64,000 nt of DNA from Rhea pennata (lineage: Eukaryota; Chordata; Aves; Rheiformes; Rheidae), in the NCBI RefSeq assembly GCF_028389875.1, contig NC_084666.1, positions 32,024,308 to 32,088,307 of the forward strand, in the 5' to 3' direction. Positions 13,836 through 26,800 of this stretch are shown here, piece after piece; the first letter of the stretch is position 1; each line of letters begins with the position of its first letter. The translations under genes and the position numbers were made by a program. The notes under the pieces were generated by a model. It searched no databases. It had not been told where the DNA came from and was given only the letters and a program-made list of their open reading frames with translations.

Positions 13836-16800
13836 CACAGACAGAATTACAGTAACTACTAAATAGATTTAAACTGGGAAATGAGTCATAAATAAATTTC
13901 CTTGCTTTCCATGGTCAAGTCAAGTATGAGAGTGATGAGATAATGCAGTAAAAGTCATAACAAAATGACGGAAAGAAAGAAAGTCATGTTCAACCCTTCT
14001 GAGTGTTCTGAGCTTATAACACAGCTAATAAAATCTTCCATATACACAGCAACTTTTGGTGTGATAATTTGTCAAGGCCATAGAATTGGTTTCAAAGTAG
14101 CAAATGAATTGTTTTACAGATTTTCAATGGGATATATGACTGTTTTCAGTTCTGCTCGATGGCACAGAGTGGAAATTATAGACCATGACTTTGCATGAAA
14201 GCATGTTATTGTATTTTGCAGGACAGCTTAAAAACGCATCAACATCACAAACTTCTGGTCTATTATTGTCAAATATTGCAGTATTTTTGTAGTGTTACAT
14301 GCATTTGATAGAGCACCTGATGAGTTAAAAAGAAATCCAAAATCAGTTATGTGGAAGAATTCCAAAATGTTTTCTTGCATTATATTATTACAAGCAAAAC
14401 TCGAATATTCAAGAAGGGGAAGGTGCACCTGGTGCTTAAGAATAGAACACCCAGCAGCAAAATTCACTATTCTCTTCCTGCTGCTAGAATATAGGGAAAT
14501 GCAGTTACTGCTTAACACTATGAAATAGTGTCAGTGTATGTCTAAGGTCAAAGTTAATCAGCTATCTGGCATTCCCCCAGGAAGCGAGGATTCCCCAGTT
14601 ATAGAAAAGCTTCTTTACTCCTAGTGTCTGAGGCAGAAAGCAAACCAGTTTTCCCATCTCACACTGGTAGCTTACCCAGGAATACCAGATTGCTCTCCAA
14701 AAAATCTTCACCACCAGAAAGTCAACAACTGCAACGTAAATAAGAAAATTTTGTAGAAGTTGGATTAAGAGAGAATTGAAAGGATTGTCTTTTCTCAACA
14801 AATCTAATTACCAGACTAGTTCAAGCAATTTCAAGCAACTCCCCGAGGGAAAGTAAACATATCTCAAACTCACTCTCAGTTCCTGCCCTGCACCGTCTCC
14901 GTGCAAAATAAAGTAACTCATGAACCATCACATGAGAGAACAGCTGCTCAAAATTAGTTTCACACTAAATGGAATATACTGTTAGTAGGAAGGTACAAAA
15001 TCAGTGGTTGTGTAAGTTTTAGAAATATTCGAAGGGCTTCAAATCTACTTTGCTCTTCACTTTGCAAAAGATAGAGCAGAATGAGGCAACAGGAGGCTCT
15101 TGTATGTCTTAGAGTTATTTAGATGGGCAAAAGAGAAGTTACTGTGTAGATTTTGTTGTTTTTCAATGGCATACAACTTCGGCTTGTCTAAAGCAACAAG
15201 GTCATTTAAATCTGCTTCGTTTTACATAAAATGTCTTTTGTGCATAGAAAGGATTTGAAAGTTAGATTAGTTCTTTTGTTTCTCTCACCATTTATTCTTT
15301 AATATTGTAACACATACATAATTCAATTAAGAATTAATTCTTTTTGTAAAGTAGAAATGCTCTCTTTACTGCCAGCACATCTATTGGATTTTACAGCGAA
15401 TTTTACGCATGAATTTTTATAAGTTCAGAAAAGTTCTGTAGGCATGAAATGCATATATTTTGGTTGGCAGTGATTATTTGTCATGTTTGCACATTTCATT
15501 AGTTGTCAGTTTGCTGCTCTTTAGCATTTAATTGTTGCTGTTTTATAAGGGAAAAATTTTAGTAATATATACCATCAAGTTAAAAAAGCTCCAGCTCTAA
15601 GATTGACAGGCGTAGCTGCGCTAGCCTTTTTAAACCTGAGACCAATGAGAAACAAGTTGTTTTATTCTATTTAGCCCAAACAACAAAGCAAGGGGGGTTT
15701 TCCTGCAGGTTTAGTGTAAAAGTCCCCAGATGACAAACACAAAAGCCTAGATATCAAACAGGATGAAAATGCTGATGTTCAACACCTGCACTGCGTGAGG
15801 GCCAAGAAGTAAGCCCAAGCCTTCGCTCACTAACACACCTGCTTGACAGTGTGGTTTTTAACCCTTTCTTCTTCCTTCTTAAATTCTTACTTAAAATGGA
15901 AGAGGATTCTAATATGATGCAATCAAAAGAGATGCTAAAGCACGGTTTTAAAAGCGAGACTGCATTCTGCCTGTTGTGAAAAGGTATTAAATGGTTACTG
16001 CACCTGTATTGACAGGCTATCTATCCTGACAGATCTTCAGTAAGACTGGAAATTATTAATTGCAGCTGCAATAGTGTGGGGGAAAAATCATGCTGTCTGT
16101 GTGTTTCCTGTGCCTATCAAAATGTTATATCATCTCATGCAGTTATATATGACCATCACAAATTTGCTGCTAAAAATAATTGCGTGGTCTGATCCTTCTG
16201 CCTGCTTTTCGGAAGGTGCTGTGATACGACGGTAGGTCGTCCAGCCACAGGTGAGCCCAGGTAGGTACAGGGATGCTTTTAACGTATCAGTGCTGAAGTG
16301 CATGAAGCACACATGTAATGTCACAAATGCATGGAGAGGACCCATGTTTCAGTGGTTTTTACGCTCCACTATTCTTCAGTCCTTCAAAAAAAGAATATTT
16401 GACGATTTTTCTTCTGTCATAATGCACTAAATTAGTAATAAAAATTCAGGTCACATTAGTAGGCCTTCAGTCACTTTTAACATAATCCACAAAGGCTAAG
16501 TGCCGTTGTAGGTAAGAGCAGTTTGCTTAAGAAAACTCATACAAGTATGCTAATATGTAATTTTAAGTCAATGTCGCTCTCTCTTTCCTTCAACATTCCA
16601 GGTAGAGATAATATTATAGTGTTTTCCATTATAGTTTATTCCCTGGAAAGTTTTAAATGAATCCCCAAACCACCATTTTATACTGGGGAAACACGAGATA
16701 TTGAGTACCTGAGGTACCTTGCTTCATGCAGCAGAAAGCAGACCAAGGGTAGGAGGGCAGAATCAATCCAGTACGACTGCGGCTGCACAAACCGTGCGTT

Positions 16801-17367
16801 TTCCCCACATCCCGCTGCAGCAGGGTACAGTCACACCAGTGAAGCAGCAGCGGGAGCTGCGATTTTGTAGCAGAAGTTGTTTAAAAATAAGTGATTCCAT
16901 TTAATACCTAATACCAAGAACTCCACTCATGAGGCTTATTTTATCATCTGCTTCTATTACAGAACTACTTGGCAAGAGCTGTCAAGTTTTTATTCATTCA
17001 TATGACAGCTCAGTTAGATGAAGAGCTGGATGTTATTTAGGATAATCTATTTTTCAAGCCTGGACCCCAAAGAGGAGTCAGTTAAGCGGTGGATAGCCTG
17101 ACAAGCCATCGTCATCCCTTGGTATGGCCAAGGAAGCAACTCCGTCCTGAATACAGAGGGTTTCCTAGCAGCAGTTTGCCAAAGGCTGCCCGTTGCGGAG
17201 AGAACGCCAGGCTGATGAAGAACAGAAGGATCACGGGTTTCATTAGGATCCCTGAACGGGGCTTTAAGAGTGTTCGAAAGTGATAAGGAAACTGAGGCTG
17301 GAGACACATGTGATTGTTATTATATGACCTAGATTTCTATTTTTCTCTACTAGTTACAATAAAACCA

Positions 17368-17449
17368 TCTTAAAGAAAGACCCTTTCATGTCATCAACAT
17401 GATAATAAAATGCCTCTTCACTTAAGCTATAAAGTAATGCTATGAAAAC
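17368..17449 (+). repeat. Diverged duplicated element, copy B
   Basis: Partner of the element at 13,756-13,835, in the same orientation 3.6 kb away. Either two insertions of an old dispersed repeat or an old local duplication. Confidence 0.65.
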
Positions 17450-19704
17450 TGTGATAATTTTTAGACATTTTGCAAAATCTGTTAGCCAGCTTCAACTTTC
17501 TGTCTCATCTCCGTAAAAGCAGAGCATGCCCAAGGCTGGAGATCTGGGAAAGGGTCCCCATAGGTTATGGGACCTAAAGGGGCTAAGATGCAAGATCTCT
17601 TTCCTTTGAAGGAGTAACAGGCAGAATCCTTGTGCTTGTAAGACAGGCCAGTGTAAACTCGGAACTTTTAGTTCATTGGCAAAACCCGCTGAGGGTGACT
17701 CCAGAGCGCAGTGTCCAGCACACTGGGAGTCAAGCCAGGAATTCTAGTTGGAGTCCCTTGCAAAGGGAGAAGTTTACCAGGGCTTTAGTAATCAACATAT
17801 CCAGCAAAATGTGGGCTGTAGGAGTCTAAGAAATCTGGGGAGACTGCTTATAAGATGGTGAGTTTCCTCCCCCCGAGTGTATTTGGGTTACTGAGTAGAA
17901 AGTCCTGAAACGTGTTCAACAGCGACAACGTGAAAAGCTTTCTTCACGTTCCCTGATCCCAGCGGCAAGGGCTCTTGCAATCCTGCAGCATTTTAAGGGT
18001 TATCACTCTACCAAATAGGTTTCAAGTGCTGGCATGCTTCCAAAGGATATAGTTTTCTCTTTTGCAAAAACGTTTCACGATCTCTGCGTGGAAACAAAGA
18101 AATGGCGAGTGAAACGTCTTTTGATTTGCCACCTCCTGTAGCCATCCTTTTAACCTCCATTTGAACTTTCGCAGTAATTAAAATTCGGATTGACCCTTTA
18201 AAGCAGCACTAAAGAGTGCTGACAGCGTTGGGATAAAGGTTTGAAGACGCTAATACGTTTTAGTGCCTGATACTTTTGATAATGCGGCACTGAGTGCCAT
18301 GGGTCTCCGTGGGTGGATTCCATCTGTCCCATAAAGTTCTGTATGGAAACACAACGGGGCCCTTTGATCTTCCCCGCGTGAAGACCCTCGTGTTCCAGAA
18401 AATCAACAAAATGCTCCCGCTCACTGAAAAGCCGAATCTTGGTCCCGCAATGCTTGTCGGCACGCGTGCCTTTCCCCCCGTCGGCGACACAGCGATCCTG
18501 GCAGCACTGGGGAGAATCAAAGTCGTCCCGATTACGATGCAGCTGACCGGCATTTGGCCACGTTAGCATAGTTTCAGCTAAGACTGTGAATCAAATATTA
18601 ATGGTTTCACTCAGCAATGAAATACATGGTAGTTAATATAAATGTCAGTAGTGTTATTTACCTTTCTTTAACAAAGTGTTTTAAGGTCTGTAGAAGTTCT
18701 TCACACTTGAGGTTGCTGCAGAAACTTGGTGGCCCTATTGGGTTGCTTCAGATCAGCATTTCTGTAGTAGGAAGCAGCTTTCTTTTTTAATCAAGTACAT
18801 ACCGAGTTACATATCTGTGCTGAGAGCTCTAGCTGTTCCTGGTACAGAGCCCGAAGGCCCAGGCGCTCCCCCCAAGTGCATATCCTTACCAACCTGCCCA
18901 GCTTACCCCGGTGCTCTACGAGATCCCCAGAGTCGCAGTGCTGGATCCCAGCTGGCCTCCAGCAAACCAAATGCTAGGAGCCTTCAGGGATCCCCTCGCC
19001 CTGTCTCAGCACCCACCAAGTGCAAACAGAGCCCAGGTGCCTCTACTCCCTGTACTCACCCCTTCGTCCACCAAAAACTCATTTAGGTCCTTACACGTGC
19101 ACTAGGTGGTGTAAACAGCATCTGGCACTGAAAACATTGTGTCTAGGATTACCTGACGTACAGAAAAATCCATTATAACTCATGAAATGGGCCTTCATTT
19201 AATTTATTTTATTCTTCATGCCTTCAGAGGAAGACTTATTTGCCCTGTTTGTTTAAATGGCGGTTTGATTTATTTATCATCTCTAAGAGATGGGCTTTTT
19301 TTTTCCTGCTGCTTGCCATATAATCAGTTAAGGTTTAACTTACTATGAGTGTAGTTCTCATCACAAATAAATGCCCTATTCTCCCATTATTATAAATTCC
19401 ATTAATATTAACATGAATACTAACATTAATATAGAAGTTGTGTTATCCTGTATTACACCATCTATTTCCAAAAACAGAAGACAGAACTGTGAAAACTTTT
19501 CATGTAATTCACAGTTATGCCATTAGATGGCAGTGTAACACTCAAAACAAAAGCTTTTTCTGTGAACTATGCAAGTAGTTCACCTTCACCAAGAAAAGCA
19601 GTTTTATGTTAGGGATAAAGCTAATCTTTTTGTAAAGACAAATATACTTTTACGTTCTGGAATGTTCAAATTTAATATCTGGAGGTGCATATTAAAATTA
19701 AATG

Positions 19705-19727
19705 TTAAAAGCTTGATAAGCTTTTAA
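19705..19727. repeat. Perfect inverted repeat, 10-bp arms
   Basis: TTAAAAGCTT - GAT - AAGCTTTTAA, seen directly. No associated gene. Confidence 0.9.
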
Positions 19728-20071
19728 TAGGATATTATTTACTGTCATCTTTAATTCCAAGGCTCTAGTCAAGAAATTTGCTCTGCAGAAATTGCATTGA
19801 GAGGAACGGTGATTTTAAATGACCTGTATGTCTTTTTGATCCTTAGGACAGCCAAGAATCAGCTCAGCTCCAGAGAAAAGTTTGGAACTGATTTAATTTG
19901 TTGTCCCCAGCAGCAAGGACCTAAACAGTGCCAGGGACTATTACAAAACTATATGTCTCCAACCATCCTCTTATCATGCCTCTAGTATCACAGATTTGAG
20001 AGTTAAATAGGGGTCTTTATGCTTGCTTTATAGCACTAGACTGTTTCCTACCCTACCTGCAGTGATCAGGT

Positions 20072-20822
20072 AATCATAGAATTGGTAAGGTTGAAAGGGA
20101 CCTCTGGAGATCATCTAGTCCAACCTCCCTGCTCAAGCAGGGGCACCTAGAGCATGGTAGACAGGGTTGCATCCAGGCAGGCCTGGAATATCTCCAGAGA
20201 AGGAGACTCCACAACCTCTCTGGGCAACCTGGTCCAGTGCTCCGTCACTCTCACAGGGAAGAAATTCCCCCTCGTGGTTAGGCAGAACTTCCTGTGGTTC
20301 AGTTTCTGCCCATTGCCTCTTGTCCTGTCACAGGGGACAACTGAAAAGAGTTTGTCCCTGTCCCCTTGACACCCTCCCTTCAGGTATTTGTACACATTGG
20401 TAAGATCCCTCCTCAGTCTTCTCTTCCCCAGGCTGAAGAGGTCCAGCTCTCGCAGCCGTTCCTCATAGGGCAGGTGCTCCAGCCCTCTGATCATCTTCGT
20501 AGCCCTACACTGGACTCTCTCCAGTAGCTCCATGTCTCTCTTGTAGTGAGGAGCCCAGAACTGGACATAGCACTCGAGATGAGGCCTCAGCAGGGCTGAG
20601 TAGAGGGGCAGGATCATCTCCCTTGACCTGCTGGCAACACTCTTCCCAATGCACCCCAGGAGACCATTGGCCTTCCTGGTCACAAGGGCACATTGCTGGC
20701 TCATGGTCAGTCTGTCATCCACCAGCACTCCCAGGTCCTTCTCTGCAGAGCTGCTCTCCAGCAGGTCAGCCCCCAGCTTGTACTGGTGCCTAGGGTTATT
20801 TTTCCCTAGGTGCAAGACTCTG
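20072..20822 (-). mobile_element. CR1 LINE, 5'-truncated, with intact 3' coding part and tail
   Basis: About 750 bp of CR1 non-LTR retrotransposon on the minus strand. From the truncation point to a natural TAG (complement of 20,147-20,149) the frame stays open: [86 protein letters not shown] and [13 protein letters not shown]. This is the C-terminal reverse-transcriptase part. The roughly 75-bp 3' UTR follows and ends in an ATTCTATG unit (CATAGAAT at 20,075-20,082 on the plus strand), the CR1 hallmark. The absence of stops implies a fairly young copy. It cannot move by itself, since the endonuclease and most of the polymerase are missing. Polymorphic-looking changes such as ECYVQFW in place of the usual EYCVQFW are present. 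Confidence 0.95.
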
Positions 20823-23800
20823 TAATGAAATGGCATATGAAATCCAGTGCAAAAAGAGCACATAGAAAAAGCTGTTCTACATGATATTGGTCTCTGAACT
20901 AGCTATTAAAACTTAGGTCAAAGACCATAGTGTTATAACAGATAGTTTTATGAAAAGGTCAGCTCAGTTCTCAGCAGCAGCCAAAAAAACCCAAATAAAA
21001 TGATAAGGCTTGTTTTAAATTAATTCCTGCTTAGAAGACAAAACAAAAAGCACTTTTCTATCACTGTTCACCCATAATACACCCAGAAATTGAATATAAT
21101 ATTTAGTTTCCTCACCAGTGACAAATGAATGACAAAAGGAAGAACAAGACAGTAAATAGTATCTTATTTTTAAAAAACTATAATTTTGGGGCAAGAAGAA
21201 TAATACCATGATTCAGTTATCAACACTTGGCATTCAATTTTAAGATACATTTCCAGATGATAGACTAGAACATCCTTATTGCCTATTTCTACTGTTTAGA
21301 ATTACGCTGGGGGAAGCATATATCACTATATGCTTCTCCTAGCCTCATCTTTTTCCCTTGGCATTTGCCATTGGTCATTTGATAGGATGCTGAGATTGAC
21401 TGATGGACCCTCTTGTCTTACCTGACACCACTGTTCTTATAGAGACCAACTATCCAAAATTATTCATGCTATGTATATACTTTCTTCGTGTTTCGGATTA
21501 TCCTCAAGTGCCACGTGTTCCAGAGGATGGGGGGGGTCTGGGAATTATTTCTGCCCATGAGACATATTTGGCCTGTTCCCCTGTTGTCTCCAGTTTCCAC
21601 ATGCAGTTTTCAGCTTTTTGAGTCATTCCATCGTTCCATCCTTCTAGACCTGTACTTTTTGTCAGTCAAGGGGTTTTCTCTCTTGCTAGATGAAAATTAC
21701 AGGAAGGGGCCAAACTAACTCTTCTTCGGTATTTCTTTAGTCTCAGCTCTTCTGACAGCAGTAGAGTTTGTGTTAGAAAAAACTCATTCACAGTTTTAAA
21801 AAGAGTTCTTCTTCTCTGCCTGTCTTTACAATATAGTTTAGAATTCCTGCCTGCCAGCAAAGTTACTGCTGTGACTGTTTCTTTTGATTTTAGGTGTACT
21901 TTTCAAGGTTATAGAATTAGTACTATGGGTGCCTGATAAGAGACAGCACCCTCCGTAATGTTGTGCTGTCCTTCAGCATACAGAAGTCCTAGGCAGGGTG
22001 CTGAAGAGGACTGCTTTCGTCTCCCAGTATTCCTTGAGGAATTTCTGTATTTCAAATAATCTCTGATGTGACAAGCAATACAAGAAGTTCTGGGCTTTAG
22101 AATTCCATCTTTTCTGCAGGAAAAGTGTCCTGCTGAAATGCCATGTCCTTTACCTCGAAGGCTGGGAAAGCATTTCTACAGCAGGTGGAATCTGAGGCTG
22201 CAGAATTACAGCGGTTGTGTTGCAAACTCCTACTCAAGGCTACTTGCTATTTTTGCACCATATCAGAGCTGATTGGATTTTCCCATCTGTGCCAAATTAG
22301 CACATGTTTTTCCTTTTCCTTTTCTTCCTCTCCAGTCTTATAGGCCAGTGTAAGCTTGTTACAAATTTTGCCACTAGTCTCTCATGGAAATGTCTCACTG
22401 TTTGCCTGCCTTGGTTTTTGCTATAATTAAAATGTCATGATTATTTGACTCCCCCCCCCTTTTTTTCAAACGTCATTAAGAACATAGCATTCTCTCAATT
22501 TAATTTTCTATTTTAGCCTACCAGTAAGTTACTCTGTTCCAGGAAATTAGAAAACAGCAAGTAAGTGTTAGCATTGGACCCTTGGGAGCAGGAATAGCTG
22601 TGGAAAGGCTACACATACTGTGGTGAGATGATGATAAGCACACGATAAATACAAGGAGAGAACAGAGGCCAAATAAGAAAATAGTTATCTTAGCAATGAT
22701 AATCAATGAGAAGGTGTTGTTTTACAATTCTTTCCTGTGTTTTTGCATCCATTCAATTAGTAATTGTTTTTATTTTCTATGATGGCTTTAAATTAGCAAA
22801 CAGAAGCGTAATCATTTTAATGAGGTACTTAAAAATGGAACTCAGGATTATTATTGTTATACTAGCAATAAGATACTGCAGATCATGTTTTATGAATTCA
22901 TTAAGATGCATCATAGGTGGCTGGAGTTCCCACTGCACCTGAAGCACTCACTAATGGCTCTGCAGAATATGTCCTGTCATGCCTTCATGTTGAAATACCT
23001 TCTGGCAGAACTTGTCTTCTCCTCATTGGACACAATGAGATATTAACTCAGATGTGAAATATAACATTCTCATGTTAACATTTACTAATATATTAATGTT
23101 TCAAATTAAAAAGTCCTTGAATAAGATTGTTTTCTGAAGATACTAGAAAAACATTATTGTGCTACAGAGCCACCAAAGGGATGTGGAAAATTGTGAAAGT
23201 ATAAATTGCAAACATGAGAAACTACAGAGCTGAATCTGAGTAGGAAACTCTTGTAGGATTTTGTCTATGAGAGAATGAGTCATAGACGGGGACAGAGTAG
23301 GCTGTGCAAAGTAATTAGAAATAGAGTTGTAACTTTTGTATCATGAGTCATTGGTGACCAAAAGCTGTGACACCATTTCTGATCCTCTTTCCCAGCCCAG
23401 TATCCAAAGGGTGAAATGGCAGCGGAGCAGTTTGATCTCGGGCTGCCGTTGCCTCTCCTGCCTGGACACGCACTTTTGCCTTCTCACACCTTCCTCAGCA
23501 CTCTGCTCAAACCTAAGTGTTCGTGTCTCTTACCTATCCTTGCTCCTCCGTTGCTCTCACCCGCGTCAAGCTGAGATAGCCCCACCGGCTGGGGGATTTG
23601 CCCCATTTCAGGAAGTTTCCTTGGGAGCAGCAAGAGATGCCCCTCTGTAAAAGCAGGGGAGCCCTTGCAAAACCCAGAGTTACCTCTGATATTAGACACT
23701 AAACCATGTAAGCTTTTGTCGGAAAAGCCCAGGTCTCTCCAATGAAACAGAAGATCCTGACTGATAAAGGAGTTCAGGCTACAGTTTCCGAAAATGTGAG

Positions 23801-26800
23801 GGTAGTTGGGAAGACCTGATTTGTTCACTGAGATAAAGTGAAAAGAAGAACATGGCTTGTGAAGGGAAGATGGGAGGTTTTGCATATGACAAAAAGAATC
23901 CATCAGCTTTGGAAGAGGATCAGCTGCGTGGAGAGCAGAGCTTGTGTCTGCGAAAAATGGAGATGGAAGCAAGTAACCATGGACATGGGACTCGCAATTT
24001 TTCATTATATGTTAATGCCATCTTGCTAGTCTCAGCACTTCAGAGCACTGAATAATGATGTCTTAGGAAAAGAGAAGCAGAAATATTAGTCAGTTATGAT
24101 TTGATTAGCTGAGTATTCCCATATATTTCCAACAGACTTTAAAGAGGTGACAGCTTCTTTCTGAACTGTATATATCTACTTCTTTGCCTGGTAGTATGAA
24201 AAATAAATGATACACCTAGTAAATCAGTAATAACGTACATTTATCTTTAATATTATTACAGTTATGGATTTCATATAGGAAAGCAGAACACTAGCCAATC
24301 TCCCTCACTTTTTTTTTTTTTTTTTAAGCTACGTGCAGGAAAACCTGGAAAAAAATGAAGTTCAAATAAATTCAAAGATCAAAAATATATATCTTTTGAA
24401 TACTTTCCCTTTAGTATCAGATCTCTTTTCTGATTTGTATAGGTTACTTAGCAGAAACAATACGTAAGACTGTCTTCAGATCTCTGATAGGAAATCCCCA
24501 CTGCAGCAATAAATATTATATTTATGGCAGGCAATTGGCAAGCTACCTTGATCATGATAGTCCCTGGCTGACAATCACACAAAAGCGAGACCAGAAAGTA
24601 TATTTTAAATGTTTCAGTGCGTGGATTTTCCTAACTACTCCTTTCAAGTTCCTTACTAACAACTTGTATATAGATCAAAACATGCTAATTTCATCATTGC
24701 TGGCCAGCACCATAAAGAAACATAGGAAAACATATGGGCACACTCACCAACTTTTTAAGCAACCAAATCATTCATAGAGCTATTGAAGCTTTTCACGAGA
24801 TAAAAAGACGTGTGCTGTTTTCAAACAATATTATCTCTTTTTCTTTTTTTTTTTTTAATATGAAAAGATGTGAAGGTGCTGTGTGTAGTTCACCATCTGT
24901 CCCCTTTTCATGTAAAACACTGTCACAGGGCTGCCTAAATGTGTAAGGGGAGCCAGGGCTCGACGTTGTACAGCCACAGACAGGCTTGGTTTTTGACCCT
25001 GAGCTCAGTGCCTAATTCCGCCAAGCGACTATGTCAGGATAAACATCAGTAAAGCAGACAGGATGCCTGGATATGACAAATACCTTCCCTTGCTCTCTAG
25101 CGACAGTCTGGGAAGGAGCACTGATGAGCTGCAAGAGATCTGTTCTCAGAGGTGCTCAGGGGTAGGAAATAGGTCCTAGAGAGGCTAAAAGAGGTGAGAG
25201 AAGCGTAAGACTGTGAAGAAAATGCAGACCGCCATATGAAAACTGTCAGCAGAATACAGAATGGCATAAGGTAAACTCTGCAAATAACCTAGGAATAAAT
25301 GAATTGAGCTCTCCAAGGTGTATATGCCATGAAGAAAACCTACAGAGGTACCTACATATTGTTTATTTCAGTTGTTTGCCCAGCACCAGCATCAGAATAA
25401 CTGAGAATACTTTACATAGATAAGATTAGCAAGCACATTCCTAGATAAAAGAGGTTACAAGCTGCAAAACCACAACCATTATTTGAATGCTCTGTCTTGG
25501 ACCCAATTTTAGTAAAAAATCAAATGCAATGTGGTGACTGCATGGTATTTGAATATAGCACAAGACATTTCAAATGAGAGGAGATTTCACGCCACACCTT
25601 ACAGCACTCGTAAGGCACAAAAGTCACCTCCAGAATCTGTATGATTTTGAAATAGATACCTATGATATCATGCCCTAAAAGAGAACATGTGAGCAGCTAA
25701 GTACTACACTACACGGGGCTTTATTAGTGATCAGCAGTTTCTATTACATTAAGGTAATAGCATAGAATAATAGCATAGAATAACATAGAATATAATAGCA
25801 TAGAATTAAGCCCATTTCATAACTGTTAAGTCCTGGATCCTGGCTCACTGAGAAAAAAGTGATCACAAAGCAGCCTTCTTGCAGCAAACATCTGCTAACT
25901 GCTTGTTCCAAGAAGAGTAAAACTGTGGCAAGAGTAGGAATAACTGAAAAAAACAAATTTTAAGAGCAATAAGAAAAAACAAGTATCCAGAACCCTAGAC
26001 TAATCTTAGAGGGTAGCTAAAGGGGGTTTCATACAAAAAAAGGGAGGCCTCAGGTCTATCTGTTAAGAGTTACAGTTCTGGAAGTTTGATAGGAAGGCCG
26101 ATAATATAGCATAACTCTGTAGAACCATGACAAGAAGTCTCCTGAACAGGAAAAACGAACACCTGAAATTTTAAAAAACAAAATTCTGGAAACTGGAGGC
26201 TACAAGCACACATCCTTATGTCATATCTTAGTGTCAAAAGTCACCTTTTGGTCTCAAGGGAAAGATCACTTTAATTGGCACATTCTGCTGCGGATTAAAT
26301 TTCTAGACACATTTACACAGTTATACAAGTTATATAAGACTTTTCTACATTCATTAAGCTTAATAATAAAGAATGTTATTGTCCACTTATATGGTAAAAA
26401 ATAGGTATAAAGACTTTAATAGATAGTCCCAAGGTTGAATAGCTAGAAGATACGGCAGAACAAAAATAAAATGCAGTTCTGACTTTTCCTGCCATCGTGC
26501 CGTTGGTTTACGCTACTTTTCAGAAAGACTAGATGGCCAAAGTGGTGCTAAATCTAAAAAACAAAGACACAATTTTTTGGTCTTTTTCTTTTCATCTGAA
26601 AAGAAAGAGTTTCTGGCTGCAGTTCAAAACCTGATTCCCCACATGGCCAGTATTTGCAAAAACAAATGAAACCCTGTAGCTAATTTGCAAAGCATCTTTC
26701 ACAAATGCATCCTAGTGCAGATGTATATATAAAGAGGTGACATTTGGGAGGCACATATGACTTATAACTTGGGCTCGATTCAAAAGTCAGGTAACATTCA

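Larger units (their letters stand above)
13860..20071. other. Non-coding flank with several GC-richer patches
   Basis: Between 16.7 and 19.1 kb there are islands of higher G+C with some CpG (about 16,719-16,870; 17,085-17,285; 17,490-17,830; 18,290-18,560; 18,820-19,090) in otherwise AT-rich DNA. Several frames are open across them, mostly a consequence of composition. No homology is recognised. A perfect 10-bp-arm hairpin lies at 19,705-19,727. Confidence 0.6.

Noticed and set aside
23484-24005. 173-codon minus-strand open frame
   Set aside because: Translation shows no known motif or domain; part lies over a GC-richer patch. No intron or promoter support.
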